Source of the DNA: Paenibacillus ihumii
GTDB taxonomy: Bacteria > Bacillota > Bacilli > Paenibacillales > Paenibacillaceae
Assembly (NCBI RefSeq): GCF_001403875.1
Contig: NZ_LN884299.1
Coordinates: 1,364,117-1,428,116 of the forward strand
DNA: 64,000 nt
Direction: 5' to 3'
Below the pieces are notes generated by a model. It searched no databases and was not told the DNA's origin. It saw nothing but the letters and a program-made list of their open reading frames with translations. Below are positions 1 to 11,656 of this stretch, in pieces. Position 1 is the first letter of the stretch. Every line of letters starts with the position of its first letter. The position numbers and the translations under genes are program-made.

Positions 1-78
1 AACTGGAGCTTAATACGTATTAGCGAGCCCGTTCGATCGGCTGAGACTCCGAATAGGCAAGACCGGGCGGTCTTACGC

Positions 79-816
79 TCAATAGATGTTCGGTCCGTCG
101 CCAAGCGAGTCCTCGCTTTCCAGATGTTCCGTGGCGCTCATATGCTTACGGTATTGGCCATTGCGGTAAAAAACGACGTTACGGCCGTAAATATCCGTAG
201 CAACAAAGCTTTCGTACGGTTCGACGAATCCGTCTAGTTCGTTGCTGGCTTCAATTTCCATATCATTGTAATCATCTACTTCGTCCTCCTCCGCCATGGC
301 GGGAGAATTCGAAGTACCGTAGCTTTCGACAATCTGCCAGGCGTCTTCGCCGTCAAACTCGGTCTCGTCGGCACGCTCGTCCAGGCTCGTTCGGCCGAAC
401 GGCGGATACAGCACCAGCTCTTCTACAGGCCGGTCTCTCGATACTCTGGACTGCGGACTGTGATCTTTGCAGTAAGCCGTCTCGGGTATGGCTCTTAGCC
501 GCTCGATGTCAATCGGCTGGTCGCAGGTTAAGCAATAGCCGTAGCTTCCAGCAGCTATCCGATCCAGCGCGTCCTTCACGCGGGTCAACCGCAATTCATC
601 ATGATTGGTGAGAGCCACATCTTTACCGCGCTCGAACACCTCTGTCCCGATATCGCCAGGGTGATTGTCAACCGTACTAAGCTCGCTTGTATTGTCGCTG
701 ACGCTCCCGTTTAGGCCGTAGTGATCGTTGGCCGACAGCTTGGTTTCGATGGACTGCTGCTCGGAGCGCAGCTGGGCTTCAAGCTCCGCGAGGAGCTGCT
801 TGCTAAGATGACTCAT
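79..816 (-). CDS. ylyA: TraR/DksA-type zinc-finger protein, YlyA-like
   Basis: 245-residue protein with the helical hairpin and zinc-finger layout of the TraR/DksA family. The finger reads CLTCDQ near residue 95 and, about 17 residues later, CKDH, so the fourth ligand appears to be His rather than Cys. A 110-residue acidic tail follows. Family members bind RNA polymerase; in Bacillus, YlyA is a late sporulation factor encoded next to lspA, and that neighbourhood is kept here. It is divergent from lspA. The ribosome site GGAGAC lies just upstream of the ATG. Downstream, positions 59-74 form a 6-bp hairpin without a U tract. The symbol rests on synteny plus the finger; the exact role is inferred. 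Confidence 0.8.
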   Translation of the reverse strand: MSHLSKQLLAELEAQLRSEQQSIETKLSANDHYGLNGSVSDNTSELSTVDNHPGDIGTEVFERGKDVALTNHDELRLTRVKDALDRIAAGSYGYCLTCDQPIDIERLRAIPETAYCKDHSPQSRVSRDRPVEELVLYPPFGRTSLDERADETEFDGEDAWQIVESYGTSNSPAMAEEDEVDDYNDMEIEASNELDGFVEPYESFVATDIYGRNVVFYRNGQYRKHMSATEHLESEDSLGDGPNIY

Positions 817-923
817 TTGAGGTCAGGTCTCCTTTCGGCCCGAAGGTAGTCGCGCGGGCATTGGTCATGGCTTTATTTTGTGTCAAAGCACGACGATTTA
901 CCTACGGAAAATACTATCTTACA

Positions 924-953
924 TGGACGACTTAATTCCTGCTGTGCTACAAT
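924..953 (+). promoter_or_regulatory. Probable sigma-A promoter of lspA-rluD
   Basis: TGGACG (924-929) and TACAAT (948-953) are separated by 18 bases, about 75 bases before the lspA start. The match is moderate and has no experimental support. Confidence 0.4.
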
Positions 954-1026
954 ATACTGGGCCTACATGTGGTTAATCCTACCGCCAGCGGATGCGGGGG
1001 AAATGAAAAACGAGGTGACTTGCCGC

Positions 1027-1527
1027 ATGATTTATTTTTTGATCGCGTTAGTTATTTTCCTGATTGATCAGGGAACGAAGTATTTGATTGCCACGCGAAT
1101 GACCTTAGGAGAGCAAATTCCCATCATCGGAGACTTCTTCCTCATTACTTCGCATCGCAACCGTGGCGCGGCTTTCGGGATTCTGGAGAATCAGCGTTGG
1201 TTTTTTATCATATTTACGATCATCGTCGTGATTGGCGTCATTTGGTATTTACAAAAAGCGAAGCGTTCCTCCAACAAATTGCTGCCGGTTGCGCTTTCCC
1301 TCGTTCTGGGCGGAACGCTTGGCAACTTCCTTGACCGGCTGCTGACCGGGGAAGTTGTTGACTTCCTGCAATTCAATTTTGGCAGCTACACGTTTCCTAT
1401 ATTTAATGTGGCCGATTCCTCCATTGTCATCGGCTTCGGGATGATTGTGCTGGATTCGTTCCTGGAAATGAAGCGGGAGAAAAAGGCCTCGGCCACCGTG
1501 AGTGCGGATTCAGAGGATAAGGCATGA
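1027..1527 (+). CDS. lspA: Prolipoprotein signal peptidase (signal peptidase II)
   Basis: 166-residue inner-membrane aspartyl protease that removes signal peptides from lipid-modified prolipoproteins, after Lgt. Four hydrophobic segments are visible. The catalytic Asp motifs are present as NFLDRL followed by GEVVDF, and FNVADS. The start at 1027 is chosen over an in-frame ATG at 880 because GAGGTG sits nine bases before it and the protein begins directly with the first membrane helix; the upstream extension would be soluble and would contain the promoter. The stop overlaps the next start by four bases (ATGA). Several predicted lipoproteins in this window would be substrates. Confidence 0.95.
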   Translation: MIYFLIALVIFLIDQGTKYLIATRMTLGEQIPIIGDFFLITSHRNRGAAFGILENQRWFFIIFTIIVVIGVIWYLQKAKRSSNKLLPVALSLVLGGTLGNFLDRLLTGEVVDFLQFNFGSYTFPIFNVADSSIVIGFGMIVLDSFLEMKREKKASATVSADSEDKA

Positions 1528-2471
1528 ATGAAATGACATCTTACGAAAATGCAGAGGATCATGAAATGGAATGGCTTATTGATGAAGTGTCGGCCAAGAC
1601 CCGGATCGATAAATTCGTGAAGGAGCAGCTGGGCGACGAAATCTCGCGAACTCAAATCCAAATCTGGATAGAGGGCGGCAGCGTGCTTGTGAATGGCGCG
1701 AAGGTGAAGACAAATTACAAGCTCGCTCCTGGAGACCGCATTACGCTTACGATTCCCGAGGCGGAGTCCGTGGAAATCGTGCCGGAGGATATTCCGCTGG
1801 ATATTTACTACGAGGACAGCGATGTCATCGTCGTTAATAAACCGCGCGGCATGGTCGTACATCCGGCTCCAGGGCATTCCTCCGGGACGCTGGTCAATGC
1901 GCTGATGGCGCACTGCAAGGATTTATCGGGCATTAACGGTGAGCTTCGCCCGGGAATCGTACACCGGATTGATAAGGATACGTCAGGGCTGATCATGGCA
2001 GCGAAGAATGATAAGTCCCATGCCTCATTGGCGGCGCAGCTTAAGGAGCATTCCGTCACGAGGAAGTATTTGGCGCTCGTTCAAGGGAATTTGAGCCATG
2101 ATCAGGGAACAGTTGATGCGCCAATCGGCCGGGATCCTCATGACCGTAAAATGTATACCGTTATCGACCGGAACAGCAAGCATGCGGTAACGCATTTTCA
2201 CGTGGTGGAGCGGTTTGGGGACTATACACTGCTCGAACTGAAGCTGGAGACCGGCAGAACGCATCAAATCCGCGTGCATATGAAGTTTATCGGCCATCCG
2301 CTGGTTGGCGATCCGATGTATGGGCGCAGCAAGGGCCTGAAAATCAACGGCCAAGCGCTCCATGCCACAGTGCTCGGCTTCGTCCATCCTTCTACCGCCG
2401 AGTACAAGGAGTTCACAGCTCCGATCCCTGCGGATATGGAGGATCTGCTTCATTCGCTGCGGAGCCGTTAA
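1524..2471 (+). CDS. rluD: RluA/RluD-family 23S rRNA pseudouridine synthase
   Basis: 315 residues: an N-terminal S4 RNA-binding domain (about residues 25-85) followed by the RluA-type catalytic domain with the motif HRIDKDTSG carrying the catalytic Asp. By family it converts uridines of 23S rRNA to pseudouridine; which positions cannot be told from sequence. It is the equivalent of Bacillus YlyB, which also follows lspA. It is translationally coupled to lspA by a four-base overlap. A GNEM-type alternative start is possible within the first 15 codons, since the first residues before the S4 domain are poorly conserved. Confidence 0.92.
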   Translation: MNEMTSYENAEDHEMEWLIDEVSAKTRIDKFVKEQLGDEISRTQIQIWIEGGSVLVNGAKVKTNYKLAPGDRITLTIPEAESVEIVPEDIPLDIYYEDSDVIVVNKPRGMVVHPAPGHSSGTLVNALMAHCKDLSGINGELRPGIVHRIDKDTSGLIMAAKNDKSHASLAAQLKEHSVTRKYLALVQGNLSHDQGTVDAPIGRDPHDRKMYTVIDRNSKHAVTHFHVVERFGDYTLLELKLETGRTHQIRVHMKFIGHPLVGDPMYGRSKGLKINGQALHATVLGFVHPSTAEYKEFTAPIPADMEDLLHSLRSR

Positions 2472-2508
2472 AATTTCAGTTTACGCTGAATATATGGAAT
2501 TTATCTGG

Positions 2509-2562
2509 AACACCTTCTGAAAATATCGAGCTTGGGAGCCGGTAGTTCAGAAGGTGTTTTGG
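2509..2562 (+). terminator. Rho-independent terminator after rluD
   Basis: AACACCTTCTGA (2509-2520) pairs with TCAGAAGGTGTT (2547-2558), followed by a short T run. The loop is long, about 26 bases. It separates lspA-rluD from dapL. Confidence 0.6.
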
Positions 2563-2677
2563 CATTCTAAATTGGGTACGAGGCAAAAAGTGCAAACGAT
2601 AGCCCGATTTATCCATTCCCTGGCTGCCCTGGCTTAGCTCATCATAAAATCTAGACCGATAAAGGAGATGGATAATT

Positions 2678-3946
2678 ATGATGACAAAAGCAATGAATTT
2701 GAAATCCGGTAAAGAGGCATTTATTCAGCTGCAGTTCGCCGACAGAATCGGCGGCGCAGATTATGGCAAGGACACAGCCATTTATAAATTTGAGAAAATC
2801 AAGCGGGCGAAAGCAGCAGCCAGGGCAGCGCTTCCTGAGATGGAGCTGATCGATCTGGGGGTCGGCGAGCCGGATGACATGGCGAACATCGCCGTCGTAG
2901 CCAGGCTGGCCGCAGAGGCGGCAAAGCCGGAAAACAGGGGGTATGCAGACAATGGCATATTCGAATTCAAGGCGTCTGCCGCGCGTTATTTAGCTGATGT
3001 GTTCGGCGTTCACGGCATTGACCCGGCTGAGGAAATCGTTCACTCGATCGGCTCAAAGCCGGCGTTGGCTATGCTCCCCTATTGCTTTATTAATCCGGGA
3101 GATCTGGCGATCATGACGGTTCCGGGCTATCCGGTGCTTGGGACTCATACGAAATACTTGGGCGGGGAAGTATACAATGTACATCTCACGGAGGAGCATG
3201 ATTTCCTTCCGGATCTAGAATCGATTCCTCAGGAGGTTGCACAAAGAGCCAAGCTGCTCTATTTGAATTATCCGAACAATCCCACGGGCGCTTGTACTAC
3301 TTCGGAGTTTTTTATGCAAGTGGTTGACTGGGCCAAGAAGCATCATGTCATCGTCGTTCATGACGCACCCTATGCGGCCCTCACCTACGACGGGACGAAG
3401 CCGCTCAGTTTCCTGTCCGTGCCGGGGGCTAAGGAGGTTGGCGTCGAGCTGCATTCCCTGTCCAAATCGTTTAACATGACGGGCTGGCGAATCGGCTTCG
3501 TCGCCGGCAATGCGCAGATCGTAAAGGCGTTCAGCGATGTAAAGGACAACTGCGATTCCGGACAATTCATCGCAATTCAGAAGGCAGCCGCGTATGCGCT
3601 GTCGCGGCCGGAAATTACTGAGGCGATCGCTGCCAAATATTCAAGGCGGCACGAGCTGCTCGTGAATGCGCTGAACGAGTTTGGCTTTCAGGCGAGCAAG
3701 CCGCGGGGCTCTTTTTTTCTATACGTGAAAGCACCCAAAGGGATAGCCGGCGGAGAAGAATTTAAGTCAGCAGAGGATTTCTCCCAGTATTTGATCCGCC
3801 ACAAGCTGATTTCGACTGTGCCCTGGGATGATGCCGGCGCATACGTGCGCTTCTCGGTAACGTTCGCCGCCGCCGGGGCGGAGGAGGAGCGAAGCGTCGT
3901 TGAGGAAATCAAGCGCCGGCTTGGGAATATTTCTTTTATATTTTAA
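2678..3946 (+). CDS. dapL: LL-diaminopimelate aminotransferase (DapL-type)
   Basis: 422-residue fold-type I PLP aminotransferase. The PLP lysine lies in SLSKSFNMTGWR, the substrate loop reads NYPNNPTG, and the YADNG segment near residue 88 with VPGYPVLGTHT matches DapL enzymes. DapL converts tetrahydrodipicolinate and glutamate to LL-diaminopimelate in one step, bypassing acylated intermediates. A strong AAAGGAGATG site precedes two tandem ATGs (2678, 2681). It is a single-gene unit inserted between rluD and the pyr operon, which are adjacent in Bacillus. Another broad-specificity class I aminotransferase is the alternative; the length and motifs favour DapL. Confidence 0.8.
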   Translation: MMTKAMNLKSGKEAFIQLQFADRIGGADYGKDTAIYKFEKIKRAKAAARAALPEMELIDLGVGEPDDMANIAVVARLAAEAAKPENRGYADNGIFEFKASAARYLADVFGVHGIDPAEEIVHSIGSKPALAMLPYCFINPGDLAIMTVPGYPVLGTHTKYLGGEVYNVHLTEEHDFLPDLESIPQEVAQRAKLLYLNYPNNPTGACTTSEFFMQVVDWAKKHHVIVVHDAPYAALTYDGTKPLSFLSVPGAKEVGVELHSLSKSFNMTGWRIGFVAGNAQIVKAFSDVKDNCDSGQFIAIQKAAAYALSRPEITEAIAAKYSRRHELLVNALNEFGFQASKPRGSFFLYVKAPKGIAGGEEFKSAEDFSQYLIRHKLISTVPWDDAGAYVRFSVTFAAAGAEEERSVVEEIKRRLGNISFIF

Positions 3947-4008
3947 AGGGCTATGCCAAGAGTGTTGTATAAATATTAATTATTATGTATAATTATTTAA
4001 GATACTCC

Positions 4009-4072
4009 TGGCGATGGCTCTGCATGGTTCTGTACTGGTTCAACTATGCATTACAATATTCTGCAATCGCCA
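4009..4072. repeat. Imperfect inverted repeat upstream of the pyr promoter
   Basis: TGGCGAT (4009-4015) and ATCGCCA (4066-4072) flank a partly self-complementary interior. It may be a weak terminator for dapL or a DNA-level site. No U tract follows. Confidence 0.25.
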
Positions 4073-4119
4073 ATCCTCTCGTTCCAGAATTTTCATCCGC
4101 TGAATTATAGGCTGCCTTC

Positions 4120-4149
4120 TTGACAACTTAAGGTGCTTTCTGTCATAAT
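4120..4149 (+). promoter_or_regulatory. Sigma-A promoter of the pyr operon
   Basis: Perfect -35 TTGACA (4120-4125), 18-base spacer and -10 CATAAT (4144-4149). Transcription should start near 4156 and give a leader of about 220 bases ahead of pyrR. Confidence 0.8.
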
Positions 4150-4177
4150 TCTCTTAAATCAATAGCACCTTTAAATC

Positions 4178-4924
<747 letters not shown>

Positions 4925-4925
4925 T

Positions 4926-5846
4926 ATGGCCATGACAGCTTCCGCATTGAAAGAACGCAGCTTGCTGGGATTAAAGCATTTGAGCAGTGCAGAAATCAAC
5001 TGGATTCTCGACCGTGCTGCCTACTGGGAAAGCCAGAGCGAAAAAGTGATTCCGATTTTGAAGGGCCGCTTTATCTCCAACATGTTTTTTGAGAACAGCA
5101 CGCGCACGCGCTTTTCCTTCGAAATGGCAGAGAAGCGCCTGGGGGCGGAGGTTCTGAACTTCAGTGCAGCGTCCTCGAGCGTTGAGAAGGGCGAATCCAT
5201 TTATGATACGGTTCGTACGCTGGAGTCGATGGGCATTGATGCCGGGGTCATCCGGCTTAAACCGGTCGGCGTCCTGGAGGAACTGGCCGAGAGGGTATCG
5301 ATTCCGCTTGTCAATGCCGGTGACGGCAATAATGAGCATCCGACTCAAGCGCTGCTGGACCTTTATACGATGAGAAAGCATTTTGGCGAGCTGCAGGGAC
5401 TGAAGGTATCCATTATCGGCGATATCAAGCACAGCCGGGTAGCCCGCTCGAATCTGTGGGCGCTGCAGAAATTAGGAGCGCAGGTGAAATTCTGCGCACC
5501 GGACAGCATGAAAGCGCCTGAGCTGGAGCGCCATGCTCCATATGTATCGATTGACGAGGCGATGTGCAGCGACGTGGTGATGATGCTGCGGGTACAGCTC
5601 GAGCGTCATGCGGCAGGAGAGGGAGTTATGAGCTCGGCTGAGGAATACAGGCTGAATTACGGAATGACGGAGGAACGGGCGCGCAAACTGGCCCCGCATG
5701 TCATTATCATGCATCCCGCACCGGTCAACCGGAATGTGGAGATCGACGACAGCGTTGTGGAGCATCACCAATCCCGCATCTTCAAGCAAATGGAGAATGG
5801 GGTGCCGATTCGGATGGCGGTCATGGAGCGAGCAATGAAGCACTAG
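4926..5846 (+). CDS. pyrB: Aspartate carbamoyltransferase, catalytic subunit
   Basis: 306 residues. Carbamoyl-phosphate binding motif STRTRFSFE near residue 56 and aspartate-side motif HPTQALLDLYT are both intact. It condenses carbamoyl phosphate and aspartate, the committed pyrimidine step. No pyrI regulatory subunit gene is present, as usual for Firmicutes, so control should come from the PyrR attenuator rather than allostery. GGGAGGAGAAC just before the ATG lies inside the end of pyrR, indicating coupling. Confidence 0.96.
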   Translation: MAMTASALKERSLLGLKHLSSAEINWILDRAAYWESQSEKVIPILKGRFISNMFFENSTRTRFSFEMAEKRLGAEVLNFSAASSSVEKGESIYDTVRTLESMGIDAGVIRLKPVGVLEELAERVSIPLVNAGDGNNEHPTQALLDLYTMRKHFGELQGLKVSIIGDIKHSRVARSNLWALQKLGAQVKFCAPDSMKAPELERHAPYVSIDEAMCSDVVMMLRVQLERHAAGEGVMSSAEEYRLNYGMTEERARKLAPHVIIMHPAPVNRNVEIDDSVVEHHQSRIFKQMENGVPIRMAVMERAMKH

Positions 5847-5908
5847 CGATTAATATATAAACGAATGCTTGATACAGCAATCAGCAATTCAATGAGCGGA
5901 GGTAAGTT

Positions 5909-7192
5909 ATGCTACTCAAAATTACAAATGCCAATGTATTGGACGGTAACGGCAAGCTTCAGTTGAAAGACATATATATCCGGGACGGAGTGATCGAGCT
6001 GCTTGCGGCTGCGGGAAGCGAAGGTCCCGAGGGGGCGGACCAAGCGATCGATGCCGGAGGCAAGCTGGTAACGCCGGGCTTTATCGATATGCACGTTCAC
6101 TTGCGCGAGCCGGGCTACGAGCATAAAGAGACGATCGAGACGGGCTCCAGATCGGCGGCTAAGGGCGGTTTTACGACGATCGCCTGCATGCCGAACACGC
6201 GGCCGGTCATCGATACCCCGGAGACGATCGAGCTGGTGAAGAGCAAAGCCCAAGCAGCGGGACTCGTCAAGGTTCTGCCTTACGCGGCGATTACGAAGAA
6301 CGAGCTCGGCCGTGAGCTGACGAATTTCGCGGCGCTGAAGGATGCGGGGGCCATCGGCTTTACGGATGACGGCGTCGGCGTACAAAGCGCGCAAATGATG
6401 AAGGATGCCATGGCGCTTGCCCAGTCTCTGGGCATGCCGATTATCGCCCATTGTGAGGACAACTCCCTTGTGGAAGGGGCTCCGGTCAATGAAGGGGAAT
6501 TCGCCAAGCGTCATGGGCTGAAAGGCATCCCGAACGAGTCAGAAGCGATTCATGTCGGCCGGGACATTCTTCTCGCGGAAGCGACGGGCGTACACTATCA
6601 TGTGTGCCATGTCAGCACGGAGCAGTCGATTCGCTTGATCCGACAAGCGAAGGAAATCGGGATCCGCGTGACGGCCGAGGTATGCCCGCACCATTTGCTG
6701 CTGGCTGAGACGGATATTCCGGGCCTGGATGCCAATTGGAAAATGAATCCGCCGCTTCGCTCCCGCCGCGATGTCGAAGCTTGTATTCAAGCTTTGGAGG
6801 ACGGCACGATCGACATGATTGTGACGGATCATGCGCCGCATAGCGAAGAAGAGAAGGCCAAAGGCATGCAGCTTGCACCGTTCGGCATCGTCGGCTTCGA
6901 GACGGCCTTCCCGCTGCTGTATACCAAATTTGTGTTGACCGGGCAATGGGACCTGTCCCTGCTTGTACAGCGTATGACGGCAGACCCTGCGCGGGTATTC
7001 GGGCTGCCCTCCGGCAAATTGGAGCCGGGAGCGCCTGCGGATTTGACCATCGTGGACCTCAACAAGGAGCAGGAGGTCAATCCGGATACCTTCGCCTCGA
7101 AGGGACGGAACACTCCTTTCGGCGGCTGGAAGCTCAAAGGCTGGCCGGTTATGACGATCGTGGACGGCAAAGTAGTCTATCAAGGGCAATAA
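5909..7192 (+). CDS. pyrC: Dihydroorotase
   Basis: 427-residue amidohydrolase that cyclises carbamoyl-aspartate to dihydroorotate. The metal-binding signature DMHVHLREPG is near residue 60, and later HCED, VCHVST and TDHAPH segments supply further His/Asp ligands. Length and motifs fit the class I bacterial enzyme of Bacillus type. It begins with GCGGAGGTAAGTT before the ATG, 62 bases after pyrB, with no terminator in between. Confidence 0.95.
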   Translation: MLLKITNANVLDGNGKLQLKDIYIRDGVIELLAAAGSEGPEGADQAIDAGGKLVTPGFIDMHVHLREPGYEHKETIETGSRSAAKGGFTTIACMPNTRPVIDTPETIELVKSKAQAAGLVKVLPYAAITKNELGRELTNFAALKDAGAIGFTDDGVGVQSAQMMKDAMALAQSLGMPIIAHCEDNSLVEGAPVNEGEFAKRHGLKGIPNESEAIHVGRDILLAEATGVHYHVCHVSTEQSIRLIRQAKEIGIRVTAEVCPHHLLLAETDIPGLDANWKMNPPLRSRRDVEACIQALEDGTIDMIVTDHAPHSEEEKAKGMQLAPFGIVGFETAFPLLYTKFVLTGQWDLSLLVQRMTADPARVFGLPSGKLEPGAPADLTIVDLNKEQEVNPDTFASKGRNTPFGGWKLKGWPVMTIVDGKVVYQGQ

Positions 7193-7275
7193 TTTATAAT
7201 TTAAATATTATGGCAAGTTGATTGAGGAAACCTTTTTTACAGATATACAAGTCGAGCATAAAGGAGTGCGGGGAA

Positions 7276-8412
7276 ATGCAGGCAAGATTGTTATTGGAGG
7301 ACGGCACGCTGTTTACCGGAAAATCATTCGGAGCAGAGGGCGAATTTACGGGTGAGGTCGTATTTAATACAGGTGTTACAGGCTATCAGGAGGTTGTATC
7401 CGACCCTTCCTACTACGGGCAAATCGTGACGATGACTTATCCGCTTATCGGCAATTACGGCATTTCCAGGGACGATTTTGAATCGCTCGTTCCATCCATC
7501 CACGGACTCGTGGTACGCCGCTACGAGCCGATTCCTAGTAATTGGCGGGCGCAATACAGCCTGGGAGAGCTGCTTAAAGAGCATGGCATTCCTGGAATTT
7601 CAGATATCGATACGCGGATGCTGACAAGAAAAATCCGTCAGAACGGAACGATGAAGGGAATCATCACAACCTCCGCCAAATCGGTGGAAGAGCTGAAGGC
7701 TATGATGGATACAGTCTGCGTCCAGGAGCTGCACAATCAGGTGGCCAGCACTTCGACAACGCATTTGTACCATAATCCGGGAATGAAGGAGCGGATCGTG
7801 CTCGTCGATTTCGGAGCGAAGAACGGAATTCTGCGTCAGCTGAATCAGCGCGGCTGCGATGTGGTCATCGTACCGCATGATACGACGGCCGAGGAGATCC
7901 GCCGGCTTAATCCGGACGGCATCCAGTTGTCGAACGGCCCTGGCGATCCGAAGGACGTGCCTCATGCCGTGAAGATGATCGCTGAGCTGCTTGGCGAATT
8001 TCCGATCTTCGGTATCTGTCTCGGTCATCAGCTGCTGTCTCTGGCCTGCGGGGCGGATACGGAGAAGCTGAAATTCGGCCACCGCGGCGGCAACCATCCG
8101 GTCAAGGAGCTGGCGACCGGAAGATGCTATATCACATCCCAAAATCACGGCTACGCGGTAAAGGAATCCTCCATTGCCGGCACGGAGCTGGAAATCACGC
8201 ACATCAATAACAACGACAAGACGATCGAAGGCGTCAGACATAAGAAATACCCGGCCTTCTCGGTGCAATATCATCCAGAGGCGTCCCCTGGACCTCAGGA
8301 CAATAATTATCTGTTTGATCAGTTCCTGGAAATGATCAGAGAACATAAGCAGAACAATCCGCAAAAATCTCGCCAGGCTGAAATGATGGCCGCTGCGAAG
8401 GGAGAGCTTTAA
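7276..8412 (+). CDS. carA: Carbamoyl-phosphate synthase small (glutaminase) subunit
   Basis: 378 residues. It hydrolyses glutamine and channels ammonia to CarB. The class I glutaminase triad is visible: nucleophile Cys in GICLGHQ and the His-x-Glu in YHPEASPG. The start at 7276 is chosen because AAGGAG lies nine bases upstream and [10 protein letters not shown] is the normal CarA N-terminus; an in-frame start at 7222 adds an unlikely 18 residues. It is one base from carB. Without a separate arginine-type copy nearby, this pair probably serves at least the pyrimidine pathway. Confidence 0.95.
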   Translation: MQARLLLEDGTLFTGKSFGAEGEFTGEVVFNTGVTGYQEVVSDPSYYGQIVTMTYPLIGNYGISRDDFESLVPSIHGLVVRRYEPIPSNWRAQYSLGELLKEHGIPGISDIDTRMLTRKIRQNGTMKGIITTSAKSVEELKAMMDTVCVQELHNQVASTSTTHLYHNPGMKERIVLVDFGAKNGILRQLNQRGCDVVIVPHDTTAEEIRRLNPDGIQLSNGPGDPKDVPHAVKMIAELLGEFPIFGICLGHQLLSLACGADTEKLKFGHRGGNHPVKELATGRCYITSQNHGYAVKESSIAGTELEITHINNNDKTIEGVRHKKYPAFSVQYHPEASPGPQDNNYLFDQFLEMIREHKQNNPQKSRQAEMMAAAKGEL

Positions 8413-8413
8413 T

Positions 8414-11400
8414 ATGCCGATCAATAAAGACCTCAAGAAGATTCTCGTCATTGGCTCCGGTCCAATCGTGATCGGGCAGGCAGCTGAATTCGACTATGCC
8501 GGAACCCAGGCGTGCCAAGCCTTGAAGGAAGAGGGCGTCGAAGTTGTATTAATTAACAGCAACCCTGCCACAATCATGACCGATACGAACATGGCGGATA
8601 AAGTATACATTGAACCGATTACGCTGGACTTCGTTACCCAGATCATCCGCCAGGAGCGTCCGGACGGATTGCTGCCGACGCTTGGCGGACAGACGGGGCT
8701 GAATATGGCGGTCGAGCTGGCCCGTGCGGGCGTACTTGAGCGCGAGAACGTGAAGCTGCTCGGTACACAGCTTACGTCGATCGAGAAGGCGGAGGACCGG
8801 GATTTGTTCCGCGAACTGATGCGGGAGCTGGATCAGCCGGTGCCGGAGAGCACGATCATAACTACCGTGGAAGAAGCGCTGCGGTTTGCCGACGAGATCG
8901 GTTACCCGGTCATCGTCCGTCCGGCTTATACGCTGGGCGGCACGGGCGGCGGAATCTGCGCAACCGAGGCGGAGCTTAAGGAGACCGTTGCTTCCGGGAT
9001 CCGTTACAGTCCGATCGGGCAATGCCTGATCGAGAAATCGATCGCCGGCATGAAGGAAATCGAATACGAGGTCATGCGCGACGCGAACGATAACTGCATC
9101 GTCGTATGTAATATGGAGAACTTTGATCCTGTCGGTGTCCATACCGGAGACAGCATCGTCCTGGCACCGAGCCAGACTCTGTCGGACCGCGAGTACCAAA
9201 TGCTCCGCTCCGCTTCGCTCAAGATCATTCGCGCTTTGAACATTGAGGGCGGATGCAACGTCCAGTTCGCACTCGATCCGCAAAGCTTCCAATATTATGT
9301 GATCGAAGTTAACCCGCGGGTCAGCCGCTCTTCTGCCCTGGCCTCCAAGGCAACGGGCTACCCGATTGCAAAAATGGCCGCCAAAATCGCGCTTGGCTAC
9401 ACTTTGGATGAAATCGTCAATCCGGTAACGGGACAGACCTACGCTTGCTTTGAGCCGACGCTGGATTATATCGTCAGCAAAATCCCACGCTGGCCGTTCG
9501 ATAAATTCGTTCATGCGAACCGTAAACTGGGAACGCAAATGAAAGCGACGGGCGAGGTTATGGCGATCGGACGGACGTTCGAGGAGTCGATCCACAAAGC
9601 CGTCCGCTCCTTGGAAATCGGCACGCACCGCCTCTATTTGAAGGGCACGGAGAGCCTGAGCCAGGAGACGCTGGAGCAGCGGCTCGTTCAGGCGGATGAT
9701 GAAAGGCTGTTCCTGATCGCCGAAGCGTTCCGCCGCGGCTACAAGCTGCAGCAAATTCAGGATTTGACGAAAATCGATTGGTGGTTCCTCGATAAAATCG
9801 AGCGCCTTGTTCAATTCGAGGCTAAGATTGCATCTGAGCCGGCGTTGACGTACGAGACGCTCTATGAAGCCAAGCGCCTTGGTTTTACGGACCGGGCCAT
9901 TGCCGAACTGCGGGCGGCAGGCCAGCCGGGGGGAACGCATCTGACGGAGGAGAGCGTAACTCACTTCCGCAAGGAGCATAACCTGCGTCCGGTATACAAA
10001 ATGGTAGATACCTGCGCAGCGGAGTTTGAAGCCTCCACGCCTTACTATTACTCTACCTATGAGACCGAGAACGAAGTCGTGCAGTCGGAGAAGGAGAAGA
10101 TTGTCGTGCTTGGCTCCGGGCCGATCCGGATCGGCCAGGGCATTGAATTCGACTACTCCACGGTGCATGCCGTCTGGGCGATCCAGAAGGCGGGCTATGA
10201 AGCGGTTATCATTAATAATAACCCGGAGACGGTATCGACGGATTTCAATACATCGGACCGGCTCTATTTCGAACCGCTCTTCTTCGAGGATGTCATGAAT
10301 GTGATCGAAGAAGAGAAGCCGGTAGGTGTCATCGTTCAGTTCGGCGGACAGACTGCGATTAACCTGGCGGCACCGCTGCAGGCAGCAGGCGTGCGCATCA
10401 TCGGAACATCGCTGGAGAGCATCGACGAGGCTGAGGACCGGAAGAAGTTCGAGGCGCTGTTGTCCCGATTGCAAATTGCCCAGCCGAAGGGCAGCACGGT
10501 AACCTCTGTGGATGAAGCCGTCGGGACGGCGCAATCGCTCGGTTATCCGGTGCTCGTCCGCCCATCCTACGTGCTTGGCGGGCGTGCTATGGAAATCGTG
10601 TACTCTGACCAAGAGCTGCTGAAATACATGGAGGAGGCCGTCAACATCAATCCGCAGCATCCGGTGCTTATCGACCGCTACATGCTTGGCAAAGAGGTTG
10701 AGGTGGATGCGATCTGCGATGGCGAGACGGTGCTCATTCCGGGAATTATGGAGCATATCGAGAGAGCCGGCGTGCATTCCGGCGACTCCATTGCGGTATA
10801 TCCGCCGCAGCATGTATCCGATGAATTGAAGAACAAAATTGCGGATATTACAATCAAAATTGCCAGAGAGCTGAAGACGGTTGGCCTAGTGAATATCCAG
10901 TTCGTCATCTACAACAACGAGGTATACGTGATTGAAGTAAATCCTCGCTCCTCACGGACAGTTCCGTTCCTGAGCAAAGTGACGAACATTCCGATGGCCA
11001 ACGTTGCTACACAATGCATTCTCGGCACGAAGCTGAAGGATCTGGGATATACGGACGGCTTATGGCCTGAAGCCGATTATGTATCCGTTAAGGTTCCGGT
11101 CTTCTCCTTCGCGAAATTGCGCCGCGTAGAGCCGACCCTCGGCCCTGAAATGAAATCGACGGGCGAGGTTATGGGACGCGATCCGCAGTATGCCAAAGCG
11201 CTGTACAAAGGACTTGTCGGGGCAGGCATGAGAATTCCGGCCACTGGCGCGATCATCGCGACGGTTGCGGACAAGGATAAGGAAGAGGCTGTGGAAATTC
11301 TTCGCGGATTCTCAAGACTGGGCTACAAGATTATGGCTACAGGCGGTACGGCGGCTGCGCTGCAAGCGGCAAATATCCATGTGACCACGGTTAATAAGCT

Positions 11401-11626
11401 AAGCGAAGGGTCTCCGAACATTCTGGATATGATCCGCAACGGGGAAGCCCACTTCGTGATCAATACACTGACCAAAGGAAAAGAGCCGGAGCGTGACGGA
11501 TTCCGCATCCGCCGTGAAGCGGTCGAAAACGGCGTCGTGTGCATGACCTCGCTCGATACGGTACGTGCTTTGCTTGACATGCTTGAGTCGATCAACTTCT
11601 CGTCCCAAGCGATGCCGGTTCTGTAA
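8414..11626 (+). CDS. carB: Carbamoyl-phosphate synthase large subunit
   Basis: 1070 residues, full length. Two homologous ATP-grasp halves are seen, starting with [18 protein letters not shown] near residue 14 and [18 protein letters not shown] near residue 565. A C-terminal MGS-like regulatory domain lies after about residue 935. It makes carbamoyl phosphate from ammonia, bicarbonate and two ATP. Its start overlaps the RBS region at the end of carA. The first coding segment is the intact parent-type sequence of the relic at 15332-15389. Confidence 0.96.
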   Translation: MPINKDLKKILVIGSGPIVIGQAAEFDYAGTQACQALKEEGVEVVLINSNPATIMTDTNMADKVYIEPITLDFVTQIIRQERPDGLLPTLGGQTGLNMAVELARAGVLERENVKLLGTQLTSIEKAEDRDLFRELMRELDQPVPESTIITTVEEALRFADEIGYPVIVRPAYTLGGTGGGICATEAELKETVASGIRYSPIGQCLIEKSIAGMKEIEYEVMRDANDNCIVVCNMENFDPVGVHTGDSIVLAPSQTLSDREYQMLRSASLKIIRALNIEGGCNVQFALDPQSFQYYVIEVNPRVSRSSALASKATGYPIAKMAAKIALGYTLDEIVNPVTGQTYACFEPTLDYIVSKIPRWPFDKFVHANRKLGTQMKATGEVMAIGRTFEESIHKAVRSLEIGTHRLYLKGTESLSQETLEQRLVQADDERLFLIAEAFRRGYKLQQIQDLTKIDWWFLDKIERLVQFEAKIASEPALTYETLYEAKRLGFTDRAIAELRAAGQPGGTHLTEESVTHFRKEHNLRPVYKMVDTCAAEFEASTPYYYSTYETENEVVQSEKEKIVVLGSGPIRIGQGIEFDYSTVHAVWAIQKAGYEAVIINNNPETVSTDFNTSDRLYFEPLFFEDVMNVIEEEKPVGVIVQFGGQTAINLAAPLQAAGVRIIGTSLESIDEAEDRKKFEALLSRLQIAQPKGSTVTSVDEAVGTAQSLGYPVLVRPSYVLGGRAMEIVYSDQELLKYMEEAVNINPQHPVLIDRYMLGKEVEVDAICDGETVLIPGIMEHIERAGVHSGDSIAVYPPQHVSDELKNKIADITIKIARELKTVGLVNIQFVIYNNEVYVIEVNPRSSRTVPFLSKVTNIPMANVATQCILGTKLKDLGYTDGLWPEADYVSVKVPVFSFAKLRRVEPTLGPEMKSTGEVMGRDPQYAKALYKGLVGAGMRIPATGAIIATVADKDKEEAVEILRGFSRLGYKIMATGGTAAALQAANIHVTTVNKLSEGSPNILDMIRNGEAHFVINTLTKGKEPERDGFRIRREAVENGVVCMTSLDTVRALLDMLESINFSSQAMPVL

Positions 11627-11656
11627 GAAGAATAACATTTACAATGAGGAATTTTG

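Noticed and set aside
880..1026. N-terminal extension of lspA
   Set aside because: It contains the promoter-like TACAAT and lacks hydrophobic sequence; the start at 1027 has the ribosome site.
8549..10813. A 754-codon minus-strand frame
   Set aside because: It lies entirely opposite carB, whose protein is complete and conserved; it is a codon-bias shadow.
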